DNA of 64,000 bases, from positions 434,001-498,000 of the forward strand of contig NZ_FOWQ01000003.1 of assembly GCF_900115505.1 (NCBI RefSeq), read 5' to 3'. Below are positions 7,923 through 18,703 of this stretch, in pieces. The DNA is from Geodermatophilus dictyosporus. Lineage in GTDB: Bacteria > Actinomycetota > Actinomycetes > Mycobacteriales > Geodermatophilaceae. A model generated the notes under the pieces. That model searched no databases, was not told the DNA's origin, and saw only the letters and a list, made by a program, of their open reading frames with translations. Each line of letters begins with the position of its first letter. Position 1 is the stretch's first letter. The position numbers and the translations under genes were made by a program.

Positions 7923-9224
7923 ATGACCCTGACCGCTCCCGGTTCCACCCAGGCCGACTCCGCCGCAGGCGGCCCGGTCCCGCCCAGCCCCGCCCGGGGT
8001 CTCGTCTGTCGCAACTGCGGCGCCACCTTCGGCCTGGTCGCCGAGCACGCCTGCGCGGAGTGCTTCGGCCCGCTGGAGGTCGACTACGACCCCGAGCGCA
8101 TGCGCGCGGTCACGCGGGAGCAGATCGAGGCCGGCCCGCAGAACATCTGGCGCTACGCCGCCCTGCTGCCGGTGGGCCAGGACCCGGCCGACCGCGTCTC
8201 GCTCGACCCCGGCATGACGCCGCTGGTGCGCGCCGACCGGCTGGCCGCCGAGCTCGGCCTCACCGGCGGGCTGTGGGTCAAGGACGACTCGGCCAACCCG
8301 ACCCACTCGTTCAAGGACCGCGTGGTCAGCCTCGCCGCGACCGCCGCGAGGGGCCTGGGCTACGCCAAGATCGCCGCGGCCTCCACCGGCAACCTGGCCA
8401 ACTCGGTGGCCGCGCACGCCGCCCGCGTCGGCATCCCGTCCTACGTGTTCATCCCGGCCGACCTCGAGCCCGGCAAGGTCGTCCAGTCGGCGGTCTACGG
8501 GCAGACGCTCGTCGCCGTCGACGGGTCCTACGACGACGTCAACCGGCTGACCAGCGAGCTCGCCGAGACCGACGAGTTCGAGGACACCGCCTTCGTCAAC
8601 CAGAACGTGCGGCCCTACTACGCCGAGGGCTCCAAGACGATGGGCTACGAGATCGCCGAGCAGCTCGGCTGGCGCATCCCGGCCCAGGTCGTCATCCCGA
8701 TGGCCTCGGGCTCGCTGCTGACCAAGGTGGACAAGGCCTGGCGGGAGCTGGCCGCCGCCGGCATCGTCGAGGCCACCGAGTGGCGGGTGTTCGGCGCCCA
8801 GTCGGCCGGCTGCGACCCGATCGCCACCGCCTTCGACAACGGCTGGGACGTCGTCAAGCCGGTCAAGCCCACCGGCATCGCGAAGTCGCTCAACATCGGC
8901 AACCCCGCCGACGGCCCCTACGCGCTGGACGCCATCCGCCGCACCGGCGGCGCCGTCGGCCGGGTCGGCGACGCCGAGATCGTCCAGGGCATCCGCGACC
9001 TGGCCCGCACCACGGGCGTCTTCGCCGAGACCGCGGGCGGCGTGACCGTGGCCGTGCTGCGGCAGCTGGTCGAGGACGGCCGCCTCGACCCGGCGGAGGA
9101 GACCGTCGTCCTCAACACCGGCGAGGGCCTCAAGACCCTCGACCCCCTCCTGCCGGTGGTCGGCCCCACGCACCGGGTCGAGCCGTCGCTGCGGTCGGTG
9201 CGGACGGCCGGGCTCATCGGGTAG
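7923..9224 (+). CDS. thrC: Threonine synthase with N-terminal zinc ribbon
   Basis: 433 residues; PLP enzyme that converts O-phosphohomoserine to threonine in the cytoplasm. An N-terminal zinc ribbon is formed by Cys29, Cys32, Cys44 and Cys47, as in the longer archaeal/actinobacterial type. The PLP lysine is Lys131 in NPTHSFKDR, and STGNLANS and NTGEGLKT are further cofactor motifs. The ATG at 7923 has an excellent ribosome site (GAGGAGG, spacer 9 bases) that is part of the upstream SAM-I riboswitch. No thrB or hom lies beside it, so this copy is a stand-alone gene under SAM control. Confidence 0.96.
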   Translation: MTLTAPGSTQADSAAGGPVPPSPARGLVCRNCGATFGLVAEHACAECFGPLEVDYDPERMRAVTREQIEAGPQNIWRYAALLPVGQDPADRVSLDPGMTPLVRADRLAAELGLTGGLWVKDDSANPTHSFKDRVVSLAATAARGLGYAKIAAASTGNLANSVAAHAARVGIPSYVFIPADLEPGKVVQSAVYGQTLVAVDGSYDDVNRLTSELAETDEFEDTAFVNQNVRPYYAEGSKTMGYEIAEQLGWRIPAQVVIPMASGSLLTKVDKAWRELAAAGIVEATEWRVFGAQSAGCDPIATAFDNGWDVVKPVKPTGIAKSLNIGNPADGPYALDAIRRTGGAVGRVGDAEIVQGIRDLARTTGVFAETAGGVTVAVLRQLVEDGRLDPAEETVVLNTGEGLKTLDPLLPVVGPTHRVEPSLRSVRTAGLIG

Positions 9225-9435
9225 GGGCGTAGGCTCGGCCCAGCGCCGGTCCGGCGGGTGAGCGCACCCCCCGATCGGGCCATGTGTCCTGCCTGAGGTG
9301 ACTCCCCAGGCGGCGCTCCCTGCTGTACGTTTCCGCGCGGTTGTCAGTTCCACGTTCGTGTCCGACGGGCGGAAGAGCTGTACCCGGCCCCCGGACATCG
9401 GGGTCCGTCCGCAGGCACGAGACGTGGGAGCACAC

Positions 9436-11959
<2,524 letters not shown>

Positions 11960-11992
11960 GTCCCGCCTTCCCGTAGCACCAGCAACGCCCGG

Positions 11993-12026
11993 CAGGGGCG
12001 GTCCCGCACTCGCGGGGCCGCCCCTG
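11993..12026 (+). terminator. Hairpin terminator after groEL
   Basis: 15-pair stem (11993-12007 with 12012-12026, one G-U pair) with a 4-base loop, 33 bases past the groEL stop. It is one of the strongest hairpins in the window. Confidence 0.8.
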
Positions 12027-12067
12027 TCGGCGTCCGCGGGCCCCTGTCCCGCCGAACGCGCGCGCGG

Positions 12068-12094
12068 CGCCCCCTCCGGACGACGGAGGGGGCG
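12068..12094. terminator. Second hairpin in the groEL-DUF72 gap
   Basis: Perfect 11-pair stem, CGCCCCCTCCG against CGGAGGGGGCG, with a 5-base loop. Probably a back-up terminator in the 318-base gap after groEL; other roles are not excluded. Confidence 0.5.
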
Positions 12095-12152
12095 TTCGGC
12101 GCGTCCTCGGCCGGGACAGCCCGAGCTGCCGCTGACCGGCGTGCCCCCCCGA

Positions 12153-12213
12153 GATCACCTCGGGCCCAGCGGGCTCTCGTGCCCGGTGAGGCCCCGCTGC
12201 ACCCGAGGTGATC
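12153..12213. repeat. Large imperfect palindrome in the groEL-DUF72 gap
   Basis: Outer arms GATCACCTCGGG (12153-12164) and CCCGAGGTGATC (12202-12213) are exact complements. Inner arms AGCGGG (12168-12173) and CCCGCT (12193-12198) also pair, giving a cruciform-size element of 61 bases with a loop near 12174-12192. It ends 64 bases before DUF72. It could be a dispersed intergenic repeat or a protein-binding site; no other copy was found in this window. Confidence 0.6.
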
Positions 12214-12277
12214 ACCGGTCCGGGGCGAGCGCGGGTGCGGGTGCGTCGGCCGCGGCGGTGGCGGGTAGGCGGGCGGC

Positions 12278-13063
12278 GTGGCCGTGGTGATCGGGACGTC
12301 GGGGTGGCAGTACCGCGACTGGCGCGGCCGCTTCTACCCGCAGCGGCTGCCGCAGCGGCTCTGGCTGGAGCACCACGCGCAGCACTTCGCCACGGTCGAG
12401 AGCAACGCCGCCTTCTACCGGCTGCCCGAGCGGGACACCTTCGCCGCCTGGCGCGAGCGGACCCCGCCCGACTACCGCTGGGCGGTCAAGGCCAGCCGCT
12501 TCCTCACCCACGTCAAGCGGCTGCGGGAGCCGGAGGAACCGGTCGCCCGCCTGGTGCAGCACGCCGAGGGCCTGGGCGAGCGGCTCGACGTCGTCCTGCT
12601 GCAGCTGCCGCCGACGCTCCGGGCCGACGCCGGGCTGCTGCGCGACTGCCTGGCCTGCTTCCCGCCGGGCGTCCGGGTGGCCGTCGAGCCGCGGCACGAG
12701 ACGTGGGCGACCGACGAGGTGCGCGCGCTCCTGGAGCGCTACGGCGCCGCGCTGTGCTGGGCCGACCGCGCCGAGCGGCCGGTGACCCCGCTGTGGCGCA
12801 CCACCGGCTGGGGCTACCTGCGGCTGCACACCGGCGCCGAGGGCTGGGGCTACCCGGCCGCGGTCCTCGACGAGTGGGCGCAGCGCCTCGCGGCCAGCTG
12901 GGCCGACGACGAGGACGTGTTCGTCTACCTCAACAACGACCCCGGCGGGGCGGCCGTCGTCGACGCGGTGGCCCTGGCCGGCGCCGTCCGCCGGACCGGC
13001 CGCACGCCCACCCGGGTGCCCACGCCCGAGCAGGCCAGCGGCCTGGCCTGGCCGGCGGCCTGA
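12278..13063 (+). CDS. DUF72 (YecE-like) TIM-barrel protein
   Basis: 261 residues. DUF72 proteins have a TIM-barrel fold and no firmly established activity. Visible signatures are the start VVIGTSGWQYRDWRG, then NAAFYRLP, FAVKASRFLTH-like WAVKASRFLTH, and YLNNDPGG near the C-terminus. GTG 12278 begins exactly where the family does. The 318 bases before it hold two hairpins and a palindrome. It is followed after 2 bases by the convergent acidic membrane protein gene. Confidence 0.9.
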   Translation: MAVVIGTSGWQYRDWRGRFYPQRLPQRLWLEHHAQHFATVESNAAFYRLPERDTFAAWRERTPPDYRWAVKASRFLTHVKRLREPEEPVARLVQHAEGLGERLDVVLLQLPPTLRADAGLLRDCLACFPPGVRVAVEPRHETWATDEVRALLERYGAALCWADRAERPVTPLWRTTGWGYLRLHTGAEGWGYPAAVLDEWAQRLAASWADDEDVFVYLNNDPGGAAVVDAVALAGAVRRTGRTPTRVPTPEQASGLAWPAA

Positions 13064-13065
13064 GC

Positions 13066-13845
13066 TCAGTCGTCGTCGCCGCCGGAGCCCGACGAGCCGG
13101 ACCCGCCGCGCCCGGAGCCGCTGGAGCCGTCGTGGTCGTCGTCGTCGTCGTGGTCCTCGTCGGAGTGGTCGAGGTCGCTCGGCGAGTCGCCACCGGAGTC
13201 GTCGACCTCGTCGGCGTCGTCGGAGCCGGTCGCCGGGGCCGGGGCGGGCGGGGTGGCGTCGTCCTCGGGGTGGTCCCGGCCGGAGCCGGAGCCGGAGCCG
13301 GAGTTCACGGAGCCGGAGCCGGAGTCCACGGAGCCGGGGCCGGAGTTCGACGAGGTCGGGCGCGGGCCGGAGGTCGTCGGGCGCGCCGACGTCGGGGCCG
13401 CGGGAGGGGTGGCGGTCGGGCCGTCGTCGTCGGAGGAGTCGTCGGAGGAGTCGTCGGAGGGGTCGTCGGGGGAGTCGGGCGCGTCGCTGTCGTCGGCGGC
13501 GTCGGAGGTCGGCGCGATCGGTGTCGGGAGGACCGCCGTCGGGTCCGCGCCGGGGGTCTCGTCGGCGGGCGCGGAGATCCCGGTCCTGGGGCTGCCGGCG
13601 TCGGCGGAGTCGGGCAGGTCGAAGGGCGTCACGGTCTCCAGGACGCCGGCGACGCCGTCCTGGACCGGCCCCGGGAGCGCCCCGGTGGCGCCTGCGCCGG
13701 TGACCCCGACGACGGCGATGCCGACACCGGCCGCGGCCTGGGCCACGGTGGAGGCCGACGTGATCTTGGCGAGGACGGCGGTCACTCCCGACAGCAGCGG
13801 CATGCCGGTGTGATCGGCGCCTCGGTCAGGACCTCGAGCCGTCAT
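13066..13845 (-). CDS. Asp/Ser-rich protein with one membrane helix
   Basis: 259 residues; the start ATG overlaps the stop of the Gfo/Idh gene (ATGA), so the two are translated together; ATG 13803 is an alternative. A short N-terminal part contains one Ala/Val/Gly-rich helix (VAQAAAGVGIAVVGVTGAG), followed by about 190 residues of low-complexity sequence: Asp/Ser runs (SDDSSDDSSDD), Ser-Gly repeats and an acidic His/Asp tail. The tail would carry a strong negative charge and could bind cations. No family was recognised. The N-terminal half resembles the membrane part of anti-sigma-like proteins, but no sigma gene is adjacent. Confidence 0.7.
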   Translation of the reverse strand: MTARGPDRGADHTGMPLLSGVTAVLAKITSASTVAQAAAGVGIAVVGVTGAGATGALPGPVQDGVAGVLETVTPFDLPDSADAGSPRTGISAPADETPGADPTAVLPTPIAPTSDAADDSDAPDSPDDPSDDSSDDSSDDDGPTATPPAAPTSARPTTSGPRPTSSNSGPGSVDSGSGSVNSGSGSGSGRDHPEDDATPPAPAPATGSDDADEVDDSGGDSPSDLDHSDEDHDDDDDHDGSSGSGRGGSGSSGSGGDDD

Positions 13846-14843
13846 GCAGTCAGCGCGTCGGGATCCTCCCGATGGGCGACCCCCAGCTGCTCGGCGGCCT
13901 GCCCGAGCACCCACTGGACGGCGAGGGTGTCGGCCAGCGGCATGACCGTGCTCTCGGTGCGCCCCGTCTGCAGGCAGGCGGTGACCTCGGCCAGCTCGTG
14001 GGAGTAGCCGACCCCCGATGCCGGGCGGCTGATCGTCTCCGGCTCCGCGCCGGTGCGGTGCAGCACGATCGTGTCGGGGTGGTGGAAGCGGGGGAGGACG
14101 TCGATCCACCCCTCCGTGCCGAACACCCGCGCCTGCCCCGGCGTCGGGTAGCGCAGCGAGGTGGTCAGCGTGGCGCTGCGGCCGTCGTCCCAGCCCAGCA
14201 GCAGACCGGCCTCGGCGTCGACCCCGGTGGGGTAGGTGGAGCCCGCGACGGTGACGGTGTCGGGCGCGCCGAGCAGCATCTGCGCGAAGGACACGACGTA
14301 GACGCCGAGGTCGAGCAGCGCCCCGCCGCCGAGCTCGAGGGCGAACAGCCGGTCGGCGGGGTCGTAGACGCGGTCGACGCCGAGGTCGGCCTGCACCGAG
14401 CGCACCTCGCCGATCGCGCCGTCGGCGACCAGCTCGCGCAGCGCCACGACGGCCGGCTGGAAGCGCGTCCACATCGCCTCCATGACGAAGACGCCGGCGT
14501 CGCGGGCGGCGGCCACGACCTGCTCGGCGCCCGGCGTCGTCGCGGTGAACGCCTTCTCCACCAGCAGCGGCTTGCCCGCCTCGATCGCGGCCAGCGCGAC
14601 GGCGTGGTGCTGGGCGTGCGGGGTGGCGAGGTAGAGCACGTCGACGTCGGGGTCGGCGAGGATCCCGGCGTAGGACCCGTAGGACCGCTCCAGCCCGTGC
14701 TCCCGGGCGAAGGCCGCGGCCCGCTCGGCCGACCGCGAGGCCACCGCCACCGGCCGGGCGTCCGGGACGTGCGCGAAGTCCCCCAGCACGTTCTGCGCGA
14801 TGCGCCCCGGTCCGACGACGCCCCAGCGGATCTCCCTGCTCAC
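13842..14843 (-). CDS. Gfo/Idh/MocA family NAD(P) oxidoreductase
   Basis: 333 residues. N-terminal Rossmann fold with GVVGPGRIAQNV; the conserved catalytic EKAF (EKP-type) motif around residues 96-99; GGGALLDLGVYVV in the C-terminal domain. Enzymes of this family oxidise or reduce sugars or related rings with NAD(P), and resemble dihydrodiol dehydrogenases; the substrate is not predictable. The GTG start at 14843 lies 7 bases after a TAGCGT hexamer, suggesting a leaderless message. The divergent gene starts 37 bases away. Confidence 0.9.
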   Translation of the reverse strand: MSREIRWGVVGPGRIAQNVLGDFAHVPDARPVAVASRSAERAAAFAREHGLERSYGSYAGILADPDVDVLYLATPHAQHHAVALAAIEAGKPLLVEKAFTATTPGAEQVVAAARDAGVFVMEAMWTRFQPAVVALRELVADGAIGEVRSVQADLGVDRVYDPADRLFALELGGGALLDLGVYVVSFAQMLLGAPDTVTVAGSTYPTGVDAEAGLLLGWDDGRSATLTTSLRYPTPGQARVFGTEGWIDVLPRFHHPDTIVLHRTGAEPETISRPASGVGYSHELAEVTACLQTGRTESTVMPLADTLAVQWVLGQAAEQLGVAHREDPDALTA

Positions 14844-14850
14844 CCCGACG

Positions 14851-14856
14851 ACGCTA
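14851..14856 (-). promoter_or_regulatory. -10 hexamer for the leaderless Gfo/Idh transcript
   Basis: TAGCGT on the minus strand, 7 bases before GTG 14843. Confidence 0.5.
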
Positions 14857-14880
14857 GCCGGGGCGCGGCAGACTGACCCG

Positions 14881-15168
14881 GTGGCCGTCCTGATCGACTC
14901 CCCGGTGTGGCCCTGGCGGGGGCGGCTGTGGTCGCACCTGGTCAGCGACGTCTCCTACGACGAGCTGCACGCCTTCGTCGCCGCCGAGCTCGGCATCCCG
15001 CGCCGGGCGTTCCAGGGCGACCACTACGACGTCCCCGAGGAGCTCCACGCCGTCGCCGTCGCCGCCGGCGCGCAGCCGGTGGGCGCCCGCGAGCTGCTCG
15101 CCCGGCTGGTGGGCGCCGGGCTGCGGGTCAGGAAGCGCGCGAGCGCAGCAGAGCGAGCTCCGCGGTGA
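14881..15168 (+). CDS. DUF4031 domain protein
   Basis: 95 residues from GTG 14881. The family signature is clear: VLIDSPVWPWRG at the start, HLVSD, and GDHYDVPEELH in the middle; the last third is basic. The function is unknown. A CAGACT hexamer sits 6 bases before the GTG, so the message may be leaderless. Its last 41 bases overlap the 3' end of the convergent HD-domain gene. DUF4031 and this HD family are often neighbours in actinobacteria, so a linked role is possible. Confidence 0.88.
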   Translation: MAVLIDSPVWPWRGRLWSHLVSDVSYDELHAFVAAELGIPRRAFQGDHYDVPEELHAVAVAAGAQPVGARELLARLVGAGLRVRKRASAAERAPR

Positions 15169-15754
15169 GGTTCGCCCGCGCCCGCGGCTCCCAGTCGCCG
15201 GCCACGGCCGGCAGCCGGTAGAGCGCCGGCAGCGCCAGCAGCGACTCCAGGACGGCGATCCGCCCGGCGGTGAAGACCTCGTCGGACAGGTGCCCGTACT
15301 CCTCGCGGACCGCCGAGGCATACGCGGCGTAGGCCTCGGGCGGGCCGGCGAGCACCGCGAGGTCGGCGTCGCAGAGCACCGCGCCGTTCGCGTCGCCGGG
15401 GGCCGCGTCGTGCCCGGCGGTGAGCAGCACCAGCCGGACCACCTCGTCCACCCGGTCCGCGGGTACCAGCCCGCGCAGGCCGGCGCGCGCCCGCTCGGCG
15501 CTGACCTGCTCGTTGTCGCTGCGACGCGGGTCGTAGACGGCGTCGTGGTACCAGGCGGCCAGCGCGACCGTGGCCGGGTCGGCGGCGTCGATCCCCAGCT
15601 CGCCGACCAGCCCGAGCACGGCCGCCAGGTGGTGCAGGTCGTGGTAGCGCCGGTGCGGCTCGCTCCACGCGGCGACGAGCGCCGCCCACTCGGTGCGCGC
15701 GGTGGGGGAGTCGCCGGTGAGCGCGGCGAACCGCGCGTAGCCGATCCCGCTCAC
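15128..15754 (-). CDS. HD-domain metal-dependent phosphohydrolase (COG4339-like)
   Basis: 208 residues. Predicted phosphohydrolase with the HD metal site: YHDLHHL, then AAWYHDAVYD, then CDADL. The motifs match the COG4339 group, whose substrates are unknown. GTG 15754 overlaps the stop of the upstream M20 peptidase gene (GTGA), so these are translated together. Its 3' end overlaps the convergent DUF4031 gene by 41 bases. Confidence 0.87.
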   Translation of the reverse strand: MSGIGYARFAALTGDSPTARTEWAALVAAWSEPHRRYHDLHHLAAVLGLVGELGIDAADPATVALAAWYHDAVYDPRRSDNEQVSAERARAGLRGLVPADRVDEVVRLVLLTAGHDAAPGDANGAVLCDADLAVLAGPPEAYAAYASAVREEYGHLSDEVFTAGRIAVLESLLALPALYRLPAVAGDWEPRARANLTAELALLRSRAS

Positions 15755-17022
15755 GCGACCCCGCAGCGGCGGAGGGTGAGCAGCGCCAGCGCGCGGGCCA
15801 CCGCGGTCACCTCGGCGACCGGCACCCGCTCGGCCGGTCCGTGCGCCAGGTGCAGGTCGCCGGGGCCCAGGTGCAGTGCCGGGATGCCGGCGGCGGCGTA
15901 GAGCCGCAGGTCGGTGCCGGCCGTCACGGCGCGCTCGGGGGGCGGCGGGCCGCCGGCGTCGACGACGGCGTCGCGGACCTGGCCGAGCAGCTCCGCGCCG
16001 GGCGGGAGCTCGCCGCTGGCGAAGGCGCCGCCGGTCCAGGTCACCCGCACCGGGTGCGCGGCCAGCCACGGGTGCCCGGCGCACAGGGCGGCGACCCGGG
16101 CCTCGAACGCGGCGCGGGCGGCCTCGACCGGCTCGCCCAGCCGCACGCCGTAGCGGCCCTCGGCGACCAGCCGGTCGGGCACGGTGGAGGCCCAGTCGCC
16201 GGCGCGCACGGTGCCGATGCTGATGCCGAAGGGGTACCGCTCGCCGGCGAAGCGCGGGTCGGCGTCGCGCTGCCGCTCGGCCTCGAAGGCGCGCAGGTCG
16301 GCGTGCACGTCGGCGAACAGCTCGACGGCGCTGACCCCGCGGTCGCGCATCGCGGCGTGCGCGGCGTGCCCGGTCACCTCCAGCCGGAAGGTCAGCGCGC
16401 CGGCCGCGGCCGTGACGACGGCGCCGTCGGTGGGCTCGGGGATCACGCACGCGTCGCCGCGGTGGCCCCGGGCCAGGGTGGCCCACGCGCCCAGGCCGCC
16501 GTCCTCCTCGCCGACGACGCTGTGCAGCGCCACCGGCCGGCGCAGCCGCACGCCCGCCGCGCGCACCGCCGCGAGGGCGGCCAGGGCGGCGACGAGGCCG
16601 CCCTTCATGTCGCAGGTGCCGCGGCCGTGCACCGCGCCGCCGGCGATCCGCGGGGTGAACGGGTCACCGGCCCACAGTGCCCGGTCGCCGGTCGGGACGA
16701 CGTCGGAGTGGCCGCACAGCACCAGCGCCGGGTCGCCGTCCCCGGCGCCCGGCAGCGTGCCGACGACGCCCCACGCCTCCTCGCGCGCGACCTCCTGGCC
16801 GGGTGCGTCGGGAGCGGTGGCGGCGGCCCCGAGGTCGATGGCCCACCGGTCCACGTCGCAGCCGAGCGCGTCGAGCTCGCCTGCGACCAGGGCCTGCACC
16901 TCGCTCTCGGCCGCGGTGCCGCCGACCGAGGGCACCGCCACCAGCCGGCAGAGCAGGCCGACCGCGGCGGCCTCGTCGACGGCGTCGAGGACGGCGGCCT
17001 CGGTGCGGGTGCGGTCGGCCAC
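15751..17022 (-). CDS. M20 family zinc peptidase/deacylase (ArgE/DapE type)
   Basis: About 423 residues from GTG 17022; GTG 17040 is equally possible. Cytoplasmic enzyme cleaving N-acyl amino acids or small peptides. Metal-ligand motifs are CGHSDVVP, HGRGTCDMKGG and SVVGEEDGG, followed by the dimerisation domain (about residues 185-300) with VTGHAAHAA. The C-terminal metal His is in LHLGPGDLHLAHGP. It is closest to ArgE/DapE-like members, but the exact substrate cannot be fixed. It is followed by the HD gene with a GTGA overlap. Confidence 0.9.
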   Translation of the reverse strand: MADRTRTEAAVLDAVDEAAAVGLLCRLVAVPSVGGTAAESEVQALVAGELDALGCDVDRWAIDLGAAATAPDAPGQEVAREEAWGVVGTLPGAGDGDPALVLCGHSDVVPTGDRALWAGDPFTPRIAGGAVHGRGTCDMKGGLVAALAALAAVRAAGVRLRRPVALHSVVGEEDGGLGAWATLARGHRGDACVIPEPTDGAVVTAAAGALTFRLEVTGHAAHAAMRDRGVSAVELFADVHADLRAFEAERQRDADPRFAGERYPFGISIGTVRAGDWASTVPDRLVAEGRYGVRLGEPVEAARAAFEARVAALCAGHPWLAAHPVRVTWTGGAFASGELPPGAELLGQVRDAVVDAGGPPPPERAVTAGTDLRLYAAAGIPALHLGPGDLHLAHGPAERVPVAEVTAVARALALLTLRRCGVA

Positions 17023-17223
17023 GGCTGGGGAGTCTGGCACCTGCCGATCGGCGTGTGTCAGCGCCGGGGGGAGGGGTACCGTCGGTGGTGTCCGGGCCGG
17101 GCGATCTGTGTCCCCGGGTGCCAATTGGATACCGCCTTCACGGACCACCGCCCCGACCTCGGTCGGGGGCCTGGAGCCGCGTCGTGCAACTCGCCGCGAG
17201 GCGACCAGAGCCCGGTCCGGACC

Positions 17224-18612
17224 TCAGCTCCCCAGCACCCACCCGCACGGGTCGGCCAGCGCCGCCGCCTCCGCGGGACCCCACGACCCGGGCGCGTACG
17301 GGCGCAGCTCCGGCGGGTCGTCGAGCACCGGCCGCACCGCCCGCCAGGCGTGCGCCAGGCCGGCGCTGGTGGTGAACAGCGACCGGTCGCCCACGAGCAC
17401 GTCGTGGATGAGGGAGGCGTACGCCGGCAGCGGGTCCCCGCCGGGGACGGCGCCCAGGTCCAGCGTCGTCCCGGCGACCGCGAGCTCCAGGTCGGGACCG
17501 GGCCGCTTGGCCACCAGTCCGAGGTCGAGCGCGCCGGCGCCCGACAGCGACAGGGAGACGGTGTTGCCGCCGCCGGGCAGCGCGCCCACGGGGCCGTCGG
17601 GCCGCCGCACCACCAGCGTCACCCGCTGCTGGCTCTCGGCCATCTGCTTGCCGGTGCGCAGCAGGAACGGCACGCCCCGCCAGCGGTCGGTGTCGACGTG
17701 CAGCCGGGCGGCGACGAAGGTGTCGGTGCGGCTGTCGTCGGCGACGTCGTCGAGGTCGCGGTAGCCCTCGAACTGGCCCAGGACGACGTCCTCGCGGGCC
17801 AGCGGGCGGAACGCCGCCAGGACCGCCTCGCGGGCCTCCTGCAGGTCGGCCGGCGTCAGCGAGGCCGGCGGTTCCATCGCCACCTCCGCCGCCACCTGGA
17901 ACAGGTGGGTGACCAGCATGTCGAGCACCGCGCCGGTGGCGTCGTAGAACTCGGCCCGGTCGGCGACGTCGAGGGTCTCGGGGACGTCGACCTGCACCTG
18001 CGCCACGTGCTCGCGGCTCCACACCGAGGAGAACAGCCCGTTGGCGAAGCGCAGCACGTGCAGGTCCTGGGTGCCCTCCTTGCCGAGGAAGTGGTCGATG
18101 CGGAACACCTGCTCCTCGTCGAACACCGAGTGCACCAGCTCGTCGAGCTCGCGGAACCCGTCGGGCGAGGTGCCGTAGGGCTTCTCGAAGACGACGCGGC
18201 TGCTCTCCGCCAGGCCGTGGGCGTCGAGCGCCCGGGTGGTGCCGGCGAACGCCTCCGGCGGGACGGCGAGGTAGTGCACGAGCTGGGCGCCCTCGCCGAG
18301 CTCCTCGCGGGCCCGCGCCACGGCGTCGGCCAGCTGCCCGGGGTCGTCGGGCGTGAAGCCGCCCCCGGCGAAGCGCAGCCGGCCGGGGAGGCCCGCGGAC
18401 GGCTCGCCGTCGCCGTGCTCGGCCAGCGCGTCGGCGACCAGCTGCCGGAAGTCGTCGTCGGAGCGCTCGCCGCGGCCGCTGCCGACGAGCCGCCAGTCGG
18501 GGGGCAGCAGGCCGCGGCGGTCGAGCCGGTCGAAGGCGGGCAGCACCATCCGGGCGGCGAGGTCGCCGGTGGCGCCGAAGAGGACGAAGACGGTCGGGGG
18601 CAGGTCGGGCAC
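17224..18612 (-). CDS. zwf: Glucose-6-phosphate dehydrogenase
   Basis: 462 residues. First step of the oxidative pentose phosphate route; oxidises glucose-6-phosphate with NADP. Cofactor motif FGATGDLAAR (about residues 12-21), FEKPYG (about 141-146) and the active-site RIDHFLGKE (about 170-178). GTG 18612 is preceded by AGGAG. No opcA, gnd or tal gene is adjacent, so this may be a second zwf copy rather than the one of the tkt-tal-zwf-opcA cluster. The 200 bases after it carry no recognised gene. Confidence 0.95.
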   Translation of the reverse strand: MPDLPPTVFVLFGATGDLAARMVLPAFDRLDRRGLLPPDWRLVGSGRGERSDDDFRQLVADALAEHGDGEPSAGLPGRLRFAGGGFTPDDPGQLADAVARAREELGEGAQLVHYLAVPPEAFAGTTRALDAHGLAESSRVVFEKPYGTSPDGFRELDELVHSVFDEEQVFRIDHFLGKEGTQDLHVLRFANGLFSSVWSREHVAQVQVDVPETLDVADRAEFYDATGAVLDMLVTHLFQVAAEVAMEPPASLTPADLQEAREAVLAAFRPLAREDVVLGQFEGYRDLDDVADDSRTDTFVAARLHVDTDRWRGVPFLLRTGKQMAESQQRVTLVVRRPDGPVGALPGGGNTVSLSLSGAGALDLGLVAKRPGPDLELAVAGTTLDLGAVPGGDPLPAYASLIHDVLVGDRSLFTTSAGLAHAWRAVRPVLDDPPELRPYAPGSWGPAEAAALADPCGWVLGS

Positions 18613-18690
18613 GGGGGGCTCCTCTCGTCGTCCCCAGCCTCGCCCCCTCCCTGGTCTCCCGCTCGACGCGCCGGACGTGGCCGTGGTCAC

Positions 18691-18696
18691 TACCGT
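18691..18696 (+). promoter_or_regulatory. -10 hexamer for the leaderless MHS transporter transcript
   Basis: TACCGT, 7 bases before ATG 18704. No ribosome site lies between. Confidence 0.55.
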
Positions 18697-18703
18697 GCGG
18701 CCC

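Noticed and set aside
13270..13460. GGAGCCGGAG and TCGTCGGAGGAG tandem repeats, which at first look like a CRISPR-like array
   Set aside because: Repeat units are 6-12 bases, without unique spacers, and encode the Ser-Gly and Ser-Asp runs of a protein; codon-level repetition explains them.
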